From NCBI GenBank assembly GCA_022264855.1, contig JABYQU010000027.1, forward strand, positions 248,001 through 312,000: a stretch of 64,000 nt of DNA. Direction: 5' to 3'. Shown in pieces: positions 46,210 through 57,265 of the stretch. The DNA is from Lenzites betulinus. Taxonomy: Eukaryota > Basidiomycota > Agaricomycetes > Polyporales > Polyporaceae. Both the position numbers and the translations under genes were made by a program. Positions within the stretch are counted from its first letter, which is position 1. Each line of letters opens with the position of its first letter. The notes beneath the pieces were generated by a model. That model worked only from the letters and a program-made list of their open reading frames with translations, was not told the origin of the DNA and did no database searches.

Positions 46210-47721
46210 ATACTTAGTAAGCAACACGTACAAACCCCGCGCGGGTTTCTAACGGAGTTACTGACTGGTTACTGACTGCGTCAGTGCGTGTTTATCATGG
46301 CTGTTAACGCAGTCAACGTTCAACTAGTATGACGTCGCCCCTAGTTACAAGGCGACTACGTCGAACCCCGCCACGGGCGTGCCAGCAGCGGATGTCTTCC
46401 GAGTCGGCGGGCCAATATCCTCACTCGAACACTGCAAGTACTTGGTACGTAGCCTTTTCTAACGTGTATTGCATAGTTTGCGAATTGATCTTAAATAGAG
46501 CAGGTCAGGTTCACCCGGGAACTCGAGAAGAAAATCCCTACATACCTCAAACATGAGTCGCGGTGGGGGTAGCCTCGCGGGCGTCGATGCCTCGGACGTA
46601 TATGACACAGCGGGTGAGCTCACAGTGGGTTGTACGTAGTCGAACAGTCATAGAACACACTTACTTACTCGTGTGGTAGTATGACACCTTTCTCCATCTG
46701 TCGCCACCTCCCTTCCACCCTTCACAAGTTGTCAATGGCACTAGGGATGTGCCGCTTAGGCGTCGACGTAGATCCTGCGCGTATTCGGAGTCACACGCCC
46801 GGACGCGCTATGCGTGAGGCCTGAGGCCTGAACGTTGAACCTCCGGATCTTCAAATCCAAAAACGAGGCACGCTGGCGCTCAGGACAAGCTACTTCAATA
46901 TCGGGGTCCAGTGACCTTGAACGCACTGAGGTTACATCCGGAACATCATATTCGTTTCTGAAGCTAGGTCACTCTTTCTCTGACGGACAGGCCGACTGCG
47001 TCTTGGGAACGCAAGTACTCACGTCTTGGGGCGCCGGTACTTTGCAGCGGCGCTAACTCAAGCTCTCTGGCGACGCTTGGCAATGACTTTCAGGACTGGG
47101 GCCTGGACTTCAAGTATGAAGCTCTATAGCTCGATCTCTTAAATTGTTCCCTCGTCACATCTCGACATCGGCCTCTTTCAAGGGGTTGAGACTTAACTCT
47201 GCTACGTCCTGTTCTGAGACGATGGGCGTTAGCCCTCTCTATAGGTGTTGACATCATTGTGGCTTGCAGTTCTCTTAAGCGACCCCATTCCTCTTGTCAG
47301 CTTGTGGTGTACATTGTCCCCCCTACTACACTCCCCGGATGAGCGGACTATGCGAGCCTCGGGTCCGCGCTCGGTACGCCGCCCGCCCTCACCTGTCACT
47401 ACCTCCCCGTACACCCAACGTCCCTTCACCTTCACCTTCGCTCGCGCATCTCCCTCACGAATCCCCGAAACCGCCCCACAAGCCAGGCGCCGTGTACCTT
47501 TTGGGGAGAAGAAACGCTTGCAGAACAGAGCGTTGATTCTCGTACGTGCTTAGAAAGGGGTCCAACGCAAGGGATGAGGACACCTGGCATTGCACAAACG
47601 TCGATGGGTACAGTAGCAATACGATAGGCGGAATAAAGAGTAGTAAGTGCGCCAATATCTAGGACAACATATCAGAGCCTGCGATCTACACCGTCACAAA
47701 GGTGTTCAAAGTGCTGGTTCA
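46210..47721. other. Intergenic, no gene seen
   Basis: 1.5 kb between two minus-strand genes: promoter side of AKR1 and 3' side of the oxalate enzyme. A short frame at 47245-47553 has no recognisable feature. Confidence 0.5.
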
Positions 47722-49627
47722 CTACGAGACGATGATCTGCTTGTCCTTCGAGAACGTCTCGACGACGGAGATGGGGATCTGGAGGAGGTCAGCGACGACC
47801 TGCCTCGGCATGAGTGCAAGCCTGTGTCTGTCGTCAGCTTCTGATAGCCCTACACATTGTGCGGGGCTGGACGTACCACTGAGTCGCGGCGAAGTCAACG
47901 AATTTGCTGGCTTTGAAGAGTTCGAGGAAGATGAGAGGCTCGGTTGGCGACAGGTTCTTGACGTAGTGGCCGTACGAGATAGGGAACACCGCAGTGTCAC
48001 CAGGCTAACGCAACATTAGGCAACTATCCTGTGTGAAATATCATCGCACGTACCTGGAAGTCGAATGTCCGCGCAGAGCTACCGCCAGGGAAAGCAGTCG
48101 CCCGACCGTGTCCGCTGATGACGTACAGCCATTCTATTCATGTCACCCCTTCATTAGTGTTTGGCACATCGGGCATGCTTGACCAGACCTACCATCGTTG
48201 ACATGCCAGTGGAGCTCGCGCATGCCGTTGGGCTCGACAAAGACGAGCGCGCTGGCAAGCTGTGTCGACACAGGGAAGTTCGTGACCGAGTCCTGGATCT
48301 TCACCCATCCACCGCCGCCCGGCGCGGTCTTCTTCTCCTGCTGGTCGAGGTGGAACACGTACGGCGACGGGATGTTCCCGTTGGGGTCCTGCACGGCCTG
48401 GTCGGCAGCGTGGCCCAGCGGGGGCGGCGCGACGGTGCTCTCGAGGATGTACGGGTCCTTCTGCGGAATGTTGCTCAAGACGCTGGTGTTGACGCCGAGG
48501 TTCTGCGCGACGATCTCGAGCGGGGTGTGTGCGAGCCAGTCGGAGAGCATGAACGTCGTGCCACTGGCATCGAAGTTGCCGTCAGTGAAGATTAGGAGAA
48601 TCTCGAGGCCCTGGTCAAGTGCCTGGATGGAGTGCGGGACGCCGGGAGGGAAGCTAGTAGGAACATGACAGTCAGTTGCTGTTCCTCACGGTGGTTCCAT
48701 AGAATAATGCTGCGCACTAGTAGATGTCTGGGTCCGAGCCGTTCGAAGGGCCCTTTATGTCAGAGATGTAGCTTCTGCCACTCTCGTCGATAGCGGAAAT
48801 GCGACCAGTGCCGTTGAGGATGTATCCCCACTCGGCCACACGATGCCAATGCCTGGGCGTCGAATCAGCATCGGCGGTTTCTGCATGCAATAGACGCTCT
48901 GAGGTAAACGTACAGCTCACGATAGGCATTGGGGGAAAGTCGAATCTCCGCCGCAGCCAAATCCTTTGCTGAAAGATTCTGTCAGCTCTCGGGGCCGACG
49001 GAGATCGTGTGGTAATCAAGGACCCACATGGTGGAAGATCAGTAATAGTCTGCTCGCGCACCCATCCACCCTGATCGCACACCGTTAGTCGTTTGATCCT
49101 GCCACAGGTATTCGGAATACGATCGCTTACCTTGAGCAGCCGCGTGTGCGACAGCGACATCGACCACTTCAGGTTCGGGACCGTCCCTATATCCGGGATG
49201 GCGTCAATGGAAGCTCACATCACCATATCGCGCGGATGACGAGCTGACCTGCATCCGTGGGTGGGGCGGCAACGTTGTCTACGTTCTGGGCATCGATCTC
49301 GTGGTTGCTGTTGGCCAGGAAGGTGTCGCCATTCCCATTCCGCATGGGCTGAGGGTCTTGGCCGTCGAAGTTGGCAATCTGCCCAACATCAGGCGGAGTG
49401 ATGGAATCCCGCTTTGCCTTTTTCACCAACGGCTCCTCGTCGTATAGAGGGCGTAGGTGACGGGTCTGGGAGCTCGCTGCGGACCTCCTCCCGAGGTTCA
49501 GTGGGCGTACGGACGCGCCTTCGCGAGCAAAGAACGCGCGGACCTCCTCATCGGCAGAGGGGTTGGCAGAGACAGCGCTGGTGAAAGCCAATGCGGCGAG
49601 GAGGAGATGGGACAGCCGGCCGAACAT
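47722..49627 (-). CDS. Secreted bicupin oxalate decarboxylase (or oxalate oxidase)
   Basis: It degrades oxalate, the acid wood-decay fungi secrete. Nine exons: 49627-49249, 49186-49131, 49070-49028, 48968-48914, 48852-48718, 48653-48193, 48133-48054, 48004-47877 and 47821-47722, giving 478 residues. A signal peptide (about 1-21) is followed by a probable propeptide. Cupin 1 has H179-W-H181, E185 and H230. Cupin 2 has H371-W-H373, E377 and H416. These are the expected manganese ligands of each barrel. The loop after cupin 1 reads D-G-N-F-D-A-S-G (247-254), where the Bacillus decarboxylase has S-E-N-S; this loop governs decarboxylase versus oxidase activity, so the reaction is left open. It lies 1.1 kb from a rhamnogalacturonase gene, also secreted and on the same strand. 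Confidence 0.9.
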
Positions 49628-50750
49628 CGTGAAGATGCAGGAGGTGTGATGGGGAAGAGGAGGTAGACGGGTACCGCGACGGAACTACAGCCAAGTAGAG
49701 GGCCATTTATATGCGCAGGGGAGGTTCGCTCGCAATACGAACTAGCCGAGTTCCTGTGTTCTTACGAAGGCCACTGCACCGGTCCCAGCCGTACCAAGCG
49801 CACCATCCCACGATATCCATGGACCAGCATGTGGATGGCGTCCGATATGGAGCACCTGCCCCGGCTACAGACGCACGCCATAACACAGAAGCTGCGTCGC
49901 ATCGGGCACCGGGCAGGAACAGGCAGTTCGGGAGCAAGTTGCTATGAACAGCGGTATCATTGCCTTGTCCGGATAGAGATTCTAACGCACCACTACGGCC
50001 GGCGTACGGCCATTGGGATCGCCACACATCGCTAGGGCGCAGTGTCCATATGCCGGCTGGGGATGTGCAGGACATACGCCGTGATTGATGCCCCGCACAG
50101 AAGCACATATGACGTGTAATCGTGTCTTGTGTTTATCCAGACATGCAATGTCAACGTCCGCTATCGCAGGGCGATCCCTGCCAGCTCTTCGACGTGTTCA
50201 CGGGGTGGCCAGGACGAATGCGGGGGTCGAATCGCCACCTTTGTGTTTTGCCGAACTGTGGGAATGCGAGGGACAGGTGTCCGTAATGCGGACCCGTGTT
50301 TGATCGGATGGACAGCGAGGTATTGACAATCCTGGGGACATCATGGAGGAGGTCAACTAGCAACGTCCACTCGAGAGAGGAACATTTGCGTGCAGGGGAA
50401 CGTACTGATTAATGCAGAGTCAAAGGGCGCTTAGTTGACCCAATAGCGTTTATGGTGTATGAAAGCAGTGCTGCGACCTAGAGCTTGTATGCCGTGCAGC
50501 CGCCGTGGCATCACCGTGAATTCGGAATGGCGGAACGGCACCGAAATCCTTACAACATACGGGGGTAAAGTAGTCAGCCATGGCAGCACATTTGTGTTCC
50601 ACGAGGTGAACAGGGCGCGATCTTCAGGGCAGACATCGCGCAACTTGCAGATCGATTCTTTTTCAAAGTCTGGATCTACACACTCGTTCTCAGGGATAAC
50701 CCTATGACATCCTAACCCAGCGGAGAGCCGCGGTGTCTCGACGCTTGCGT
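49628..50750. other. Intergenic, no gene seen
   Basis: 1.1 kb between two minus-strand genes for secreted proteins: upstream region of the oxalate enzyme and 3' side of the GH28 gene. No gene is supported. Confidence 0.5.
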
Positions 50751-52702
50751 TCACTTGTTCTTCGCAAGCGGGCTGATCTGGGGCAAGCCGGGGAAGAAGG
50801 ACGTCGGGATTGTCCTAGAAAGTCGTCAGCCCACACGTTGCATCTGAAACTTTGTTCAATACTTACGGCGTCGGGATGGCGGCGTTCGTCGCGAACCCAG
50901 CGGTAAGGTCGCCCGGCATCGTCGTCGGGGTCGAGTACCCAGCCGGGCGCGTCGCGGACTGGGTGACGATCGCGTAGCTCGTGTGCGACGAGCCGCTGTG
51001 GATGCAGGCGATACCGGAGCCGTACGCGCTCTCGCACTTGATGATCGCCTTGTCCGTCTGCGACCACATGTTCACGTTTGAGAGCGTGATGTCGTAGCAG
51101 GGCGCGCCGTCGGCGCAGATGAGCTGGACCGGGGGGCGTGCCACCCCGTCGGCTACGTTCCCGTTCCAGTTCTACGCGCGCAGAAAACCAAATGTAAGCG
51201 GGTGCACATATGACGCGGAGGGTGAACGGAAACCCAACCTGGAACGTGATATTCGAGAGCTGTACACCCGGCCCGGTGCCGGGGGACTGAGACGACCAGT
51301 ACTGGTTGACGTTGAGGCCGTACGCGACACCACGGGAGATGAAGTTCTGGAAGAGCACGTTGCGCACGTAGCCGGAGCCCAGGTTGCTCTTGATCATGAA
51401 TGCCTGGTTGCCTCCGTTGGTGTAGACGTTACTGCAAGCAAGATGTGAACACGCCAAGATTAATGAGCGGGAAGCGGGAAGCGTACCGGTAGAGGATGTT
51501 CTCAATGGCAGTGCCGTCGGAGAGACTGCCGATGGCGCTTCCGCCGGATTGGTTGCACCAAACTGAGAACAAGTGTCGTCAGTTACACTCCTCGCCCACA
51601 CCGATGGAATTGGACATACTGCGCTCGACCAGAATGTTGTTCGCCGGGGACTGTAAAATGACGACGTGTGAACGACTCCAATGATCTATATTGGGATATA
51701 CGTACCTTGACAGTGACGCACTCATCACGGTTGGTCACCTCGACGTCGTGGATCCAGTGGTTTGTGCCCCAGACGTCAACGCCGTCGGAGCCACCCAGGT
51801 TACCGCCTATCCACCAGCAGTCAGTGTTCACCTCTGTAGTACATGATTTTGCCCGCCTTACCGCGGATGGCCATGTTGTAAACCTCCCCGTTAGAACCTG
51901 CCTGGATGACAAGGTGGAACTCGGGGGCTGGTAATATGCACGTGAGTAGCATACCAAGGCCGCGATGAAAGACCCTTACAGTCAACGAGGATGAGGTCAT
52001 GGAGCGACCAGTTCGTGGAAGTAACCATGCGGATAAGACGCGGACTAATCAAATCTTTGTTTAGCTTGATCTGAAACCGGGAAGGTTAACGGAGCGTAGC
52101 TCACCCGGCGTTGCGGCATTGGTATCCAAGCCCCTGGATGCCGCCGGCGCTATTGGCCGAGTAGAATTCGAAGTCGTTCGCGTTCTCAATAGCAATCATA
52201 TTTCCGCCGGTCGTAGCTACCGCGCGTTATCGAGAGTCAGCATGACAGTCGTATGGCATGTCGAGAATGTGCTATGCATACCAGTACGCGTGATCAAGCC
52301 GTCGAGGCGGAAAGCCCACTTTGTACCGCCGTTCAGGGTGACCCAAGTCTTCATGTTGTAATTCCCTGACAAGCAAATACGATAGGTCAGTCTGTGCAAT
52401 AAATGTATAGTGATGACATACCCGCGGGCACGTAGAGGGTCGAGCCAGAGTTCTTCAGTACGCAGTTCTGTAGCAAATGTTGTCAACAACGCGCTAGATA
52501 ATGTGCCAATGAAACATACAGTGAACGCGCTGCTAATGGCAGGGCCAATATCGGCCGAGCCGACGGTGCCGCCATAGTTGAGCACGTTGCAGATGGTGAC
52601 CTGCTTTGCCGACAGAGCAGTGGTTGGGCCAACGTGCCCAGTCAGCTGTGCGGAGGCAGCGGAGACGAGCAAAAGCGACGCTAGAAGAGACTTGAAACCC
52701 AT
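50751..52702 (-). CDS. Secreted GH28 rhamnogalacturonase
   Basis: It probably cleaves the rhamnogalacturonan backbone of pectin outside the cell. Twelve exons: 52702-52520, 52467-52422, 52365-52282, 52216-52105, 52044-51980, 51927-51862, 51806-51706, 51650-51620, 51562-51487, 51431-51239, 51171-50867 and 50814-50751, giving 441 residues. A signal peptide ([18 protein letters not shown]) starts it. The beta-helix region carries S-D-G-V-D (192-196) and T-N-R-D-E-C-V (210-216), then S-G-G-S-A-I-G-S-L. Polygalacturonases have N-T-D, D-D and G-H-G at these places. The D-E pair and the absence of G-H-G are the pattern known for rhamnogalacturonan hydrolases, so I prefer that subfamily. The substrate is not provable from sequence. 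Confidence 0.88.
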
Positions 52703-54982
52703 GGTGCACGAGTAAACCTGCGGGAGTTCACGAGGATCCCTCTCGTCATGACGGGGACAAGATGCTTAAGTATGCCCAGGGTAAACCACGGGAGGAAGGG
52801 TCGGGGCAACCCAGAGGTTCTCCGAGACGCACCCTACCATCCGAGCCGCGGGCCGAACCATCTCCATCGCGTCGGGCAGCTGATGGTAGTTACTCTCATC
52901 CCTGTATGGTAGTTGCACCTTGCGCGTAGCTCTTCTTCAGCACGCGCAAGGATGCCGACCGATGTTCGCAGCCGTGGAGCAGTCCGGCTCCGGTATTGCC
53001 GATACCTAGTTGTTACAATGTTAGGCACATGGCGAGCCTCATCTTTGGCTACGGGGGCCGTAAAACAGAACCCGAGACCCATAGTTTTGCGCACGAGTAG
53101 TGTGCACATGAGCGGAGCTACCACGAGGGACCGCGTAAAGAAGCGGAACAAACCGTGGAGACTTCGCAAGGACGGATGAATTCTGACGTATGCCGGCGGC
53201 TTGAGATGCGACAAGACTTTGCAAAACGCATGTTCATCAGGCTAGTCGAGGCCCTTCCGTCGGAGGAATGCGAACAAGGTACGAGAGTGGAGCATTGCGC
53301 CGGTTGTGGAAAAGGCCTTGGTACGATTGGGCGCCTTCTTTCAGCCTAGATGCAGTCAATGTGACCTTGTCATCTTGCTCGTTGAACATGACCGCACCCG
53401 TCATCCCCTACCTGCTGGAGAGCATGACCGTGTTTCCATGCGACGCAGACACAGTCAAATCCCCGTGCGCGGGCCGGTTCAGTTCGTGAGATCGTGACGA
53501 TGAAGCATTTCTCCGAGTCTACTTAGGCTTGTTGAACGGATTTCGTTCGACGCGATAGACTGGACCATCCCATTACCACGGGGGCTAGCGGGCGCGAGGG
53601 CTGAGTCGTCCGGTGACAAGACTGGTGCCTAGACGATATCGATGTGTTTGTTCCACGTGGAGACGACTGTCGTACGGGCAGGTGGCGAGCCATTTGCTTG
53701 AAGCCCAATACCCTAGCGAAGACCTTGTGCCTGCAGTCGTTCGCGTCCGGGCGCGCCTCGAGATGCCATTATTTGCACCCGGATTAGTCGCGCCTCTTTT
53801 TCGGTGGTAGGGACATCTTCGTCGTTCTTGATCGGCGAAGAGGGTGGAGAGACGGCGTAGCTGGCTTCAGGGCGCGAGGATATGCGTAAGTGCTGCTCAG
53901 CCGGGGATGTACCGTGTTGTAGCGGTGTGATCTGGGCGCGAGATGCATACGAGAACGTATGAGACGAGAGGATCTCAAAGGGTTCGGCGCACTCATTACG
54001 AGTCCCATCATCGTATCGTTGCTTAGTGCGGTAGTGGTAAGATAGGGCGGATTACTCACCTCTGATGTTTCAGGAAAACTGGTAGTGCGAATTCCTTCAG
54101 CCGGACATACGCTGCGAACTCGGCTGTAAAGTTGAAATGAACCGACAAGGATCCTAGCTTTGTGAACGAAGTAAGCAAGATCGAGTGAGAATTGTTTAGA
54201 TGACCGGCGTTTCAACACAGGTCATGCCGGAATATTTCCATCTTGTTGTGTAGTGCCCCGACGTCAGTAACAACCATTGTCATCCAAGATCGTCAGGGCG
54301 GACAGCCAAAACGGGGAGGAAAGCGATACTAGCCCTGGTATACATCTCAGGTTGCCTGAGCGGCGGACATTATCAGTGCATTCAAGTGAGACTTGCGGCA
54401 ATTATACACCCGCACTTGCAGTAAAGCGAACTCAAGCCTCGAACGCTTGGATGCGCACAATGTGGACGTGGACATCGACGTTTAAGCAAACGCTCTCAGG
54501 TCTGCGTGATGCGTTTGTATGATGCAGGCCCCTCGAGTCAAGTCGAGGCGGGAATGATCCCATCGGCCTGGTTGTACAACTATGTCTGATAGTATCGCTG
54601 TTGTGTACACGGAATGCACGGCGTGGAAGCCGTAGCATCGTGTCTGTAAAGCTCGTATGGGTTAACTTCACGGCGATTTCCAGACGGCTGCATGGCCAAA
54701 AGTACCGGTGCTCTCCGCCCCTTGTCTGTCGTATGATTGCAAGCCGCAGCCGAATGCGAATGCGATTGCAATCTCCAGCGTGTTGAGCGCGATGAGGAAT
54801 GGATAACAAGATGTCGACGAGATCATGATGGTCAAGGACAAGCCGCAGGCGCGAGGGAAGCTTGAAAAGCGCCTGCCCTAAACACTCCCGCCCCACGTGC
54901 TCCGCCCGATTTTTTCTGTTATCACTTCGCATCGACTCTCTGCAGTTGCTCATCCACACCCACCCTCTCGTTAACGTGCAAA
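52703..54982. other. Divergent intergenic region, 2.3 kb, no gene seen
   Basis: It lies between the GH28 gene (-) and the elongation factor gene (+) and holds both promoters. A 144-codon antisense frame at 53784-54218 has no recognisable domain. No RNA gene was found. Confidence 0.5.
54875..54883 (+). promoter_or_regulatory. CCCTAA-type promoter element before the elongation factor gene
   Basis: The sequence gccctaaac lies about 100 bases upstream of the ATG at 54983. A CCCTAA core is a known promoter element of many fungal ribosomal-protein and translation-factor genes. A single short match is weak evidence. Confidence 0.3.
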
Positions 54983-56624
54983 ATGGCATCTATTGGAACC
55001 CTCTACACCACTGAGGAGCAGGCCACCGGCAAGCGCGTACGTATACATGCATCCTAATGCGATTTGAGTAAAATCTTACCGAGAAGTCCAGATCCGCGCC
55101 GTCGCCGCTTTGGCTGGACTCAAGCTTGACTTGCCCGCGAGCTACGTCCACTACGAGGACAACAAAAAGCCCGAGTTCTTGGCCAAGTTCCCCCACGGAA
55201 AGATTCCCGCTCTCGATGGTGCGGATGGCTTCAAGCTGTTCGAATCGACGGCGATCGCGCGTTACAGTGAGTCATTCAATCCAATCAAGTAGTAAGCGAG
55301 GCGAAAGGAAGAGAATATCACAAACAGTTATCCCTGTCTTAATCCTTGTGTCGACAACACACTGAAATTCTGATCTGTGCCCGCATCGTTTGCATTGTCA
55401 AGCAAATATGCTAACATAACTGCGCTGCTTAGTTGCTGCTCTCGCTCCCAACTCCACTCTCCTTGGTAGCAACCTGAAGGAGGCCGCTCTGATCGACCAG
55501 TGGGTCTCGTTTGCCGACAACGAGATCAACGCGCACACCACTCTCATCTACCAGCTTGTCAAGGGCCTCATCACCCCCTACGCCAAGCCCGTATGTCACT
55601 TCGCAAATGCCGCTTGTTTTGTCCCTACTGACTCCGCGTTCTCAGATCCACACCACCCTTGTCGAGCGTCAAATCCGGTCCCTGAAGACTCTGGAGGCTC
55701 ACCTCTCCACCCGCACCTTCCTTGTCACTGAGCGCATCACCCTCGCAGACGTCTCAGTGGCCTCCGTCATCCTTCGCGCTGTCAACGTCACCCTTGATGC
55801 CCAGAGCCGTGCTCAGTTCCCTCACATCATTCGCCACTTTGAGACCGTTATCAACCAGCCTCAGCTAAAAGATATCTTCGGCACCGTCCAGTACCCCGAG
55901 AAGGCGCTTGCGTACACTCCCCCGCGAAGGAGAAGAAGGAAGCTAAGCCTGCCGCTGCGCCCGCCCCCAAGGCTGCGAAGCCCGCGAAGGAGGAGGAAGA
56001 GGAGGAGGATGACATCCCCAAGGATGAGCCCAAGGCCAAGAACCCCCTGGATTCGCTCCCCAAGTCCTCTTTCAACCTCGAGGATTGGAAGCGGGCGTAC
56101 TCCAACAAGGAGACGCGCGGTGCTGACGGTGCGCTCGAATGGTTCTACAAGAAGTGCGTTGGTGTTACCTTCCAATTTGAACGAGACTGACGGTATTTCG
56201 TTAGCTTTGATGCCGAGGGCTTCAGCGTGTGGCGCGTTGACTTCAAGTACAACGACGAACTTACCCAGACGTTCATGTCGTCGAACCTGATTGGCGGCTT
56301 CTTCAACCGTCTCGAGGCGTCCCGCAAGTACCTCTTCGGCTCCATGGGCGTTCTCGGCGAGACCAACAACTCGATCATCTCTGGTGCTCTGATCGCTCGC
56401 GGCCAGGACATCAAGCCTGTCGTCGACGTCGCGCCCGACTACGAGTCGTACGACTACAAGCGCCTCGATCTCAGCAATGCCGAGGACAAGGCGTTCTTCG
56501 AGGCTGCGCTCGCGTGGGATCTTGAGATCGACGGCAAGAAGTGGGTTGATGGCAAGAACGTAAGCATCCTACAGTCCCGCTGTCTTGGATATGCTCTAAT
56601 TCCTTTACCCTACAGTTCAAGTAA
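54983..56624 (+). CDS. EEF1G: Elongation factor 1B gamma, with an apparent one-base deletion
   Basis: Subunit of the eEF1B complex that recharges eEF1A with GTP during translation. Exons are 54983-55036, 55092-55266, 55433-55590, 55646-56153, 56205-56559 and 56616-56624. The first half is a glutathione-transferase-like domain (F-P-H-G-K-I-P-A-L; I-T-L-A-D-V-S-V-A). A Lys/Glu/Ala-rich linker and the conserved EF1G C-terminal domain follow (L-D-S-L-P-K-S-S-F-N-L-E-D-W-K; ending K-N-F-K). In exon 4, at the five-C run 55919-55923, the frame must shift by one base. With one more C the gene reads through to 419 residues, the usual length. Read as given, the protein becomes Arg-rich nonsense after Y-T-P-P. 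Good conservation on both sides suggests a sequencing error rather than a dead gene. Confidence 0.88.
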
Positions 56625-57265
56625 ACGTGCTTGGTCCTTGAATGTCTGTAGATGTATCATTTGCTCTCCTGCTTGTGTCGTTAGTCCGGGGGATCTGTTG
56701 TGTTGTTGCAGTATCATGAAATGCAAAAAGAATTGTAAAGGGCAATACCTTAGCCTCTCATCCTGATACATGCATTGCGCGAGACTCACAGATCAACTTC
56801 AAAGTTACGGCACCTTGCGTAGCCTCAAGGTCACAATTTCACCGCAGCCCGAGACGTTCCCCCTCCATTCAACTCCGTTATATAGGTGCAACGTTTAGAC
56901 CTCAAGGCCTCATATACATACCTCGGAGGCCTCAGGGCGCGACCGGCCCCCTTTTATATGCGGTGACACTTACTAGTAGTACTCACTACGTATACATATC
57001 ATAGCTAGCGGCACTCCTAGTCCCATTGCATTTGCAACTTGGAGTCGAAGTCGCACTTACTAGAGATTACAAACTCCGATTGTCCCTGTTGCTTGAAGTG
57101 TGATACGAATAAAACTCCGACGTAAGCACGGCGGCCGCGCACCGCGAGCGTTCAACGTTGTACTACTACGTACGCTTTCCGGCAACTGCTTTCATGCTCT
57201 GTGCTTGTGATTCACATTAAATCTGGTTAATCTGCCCTGCTGGTATCTGGTGCAGGCCGGGGTAC
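56625..57265. other. Spacer between elongation factor and flippase genes
   Basis: 641 bases holding the 3' untranslated region of the elongation factor and the promoter of the flippase. It has short direct repetition of aggcctc (about 56910-56940). No gene is seen. Confidence 0.5.

Noticed and set aside
53784..54218. Antisense frame of 144 codons upstream of the elongation factor gene
   Set aside because: Low-complexity Arg/Ser/Pro sequence without a domain or conserved-looking block.
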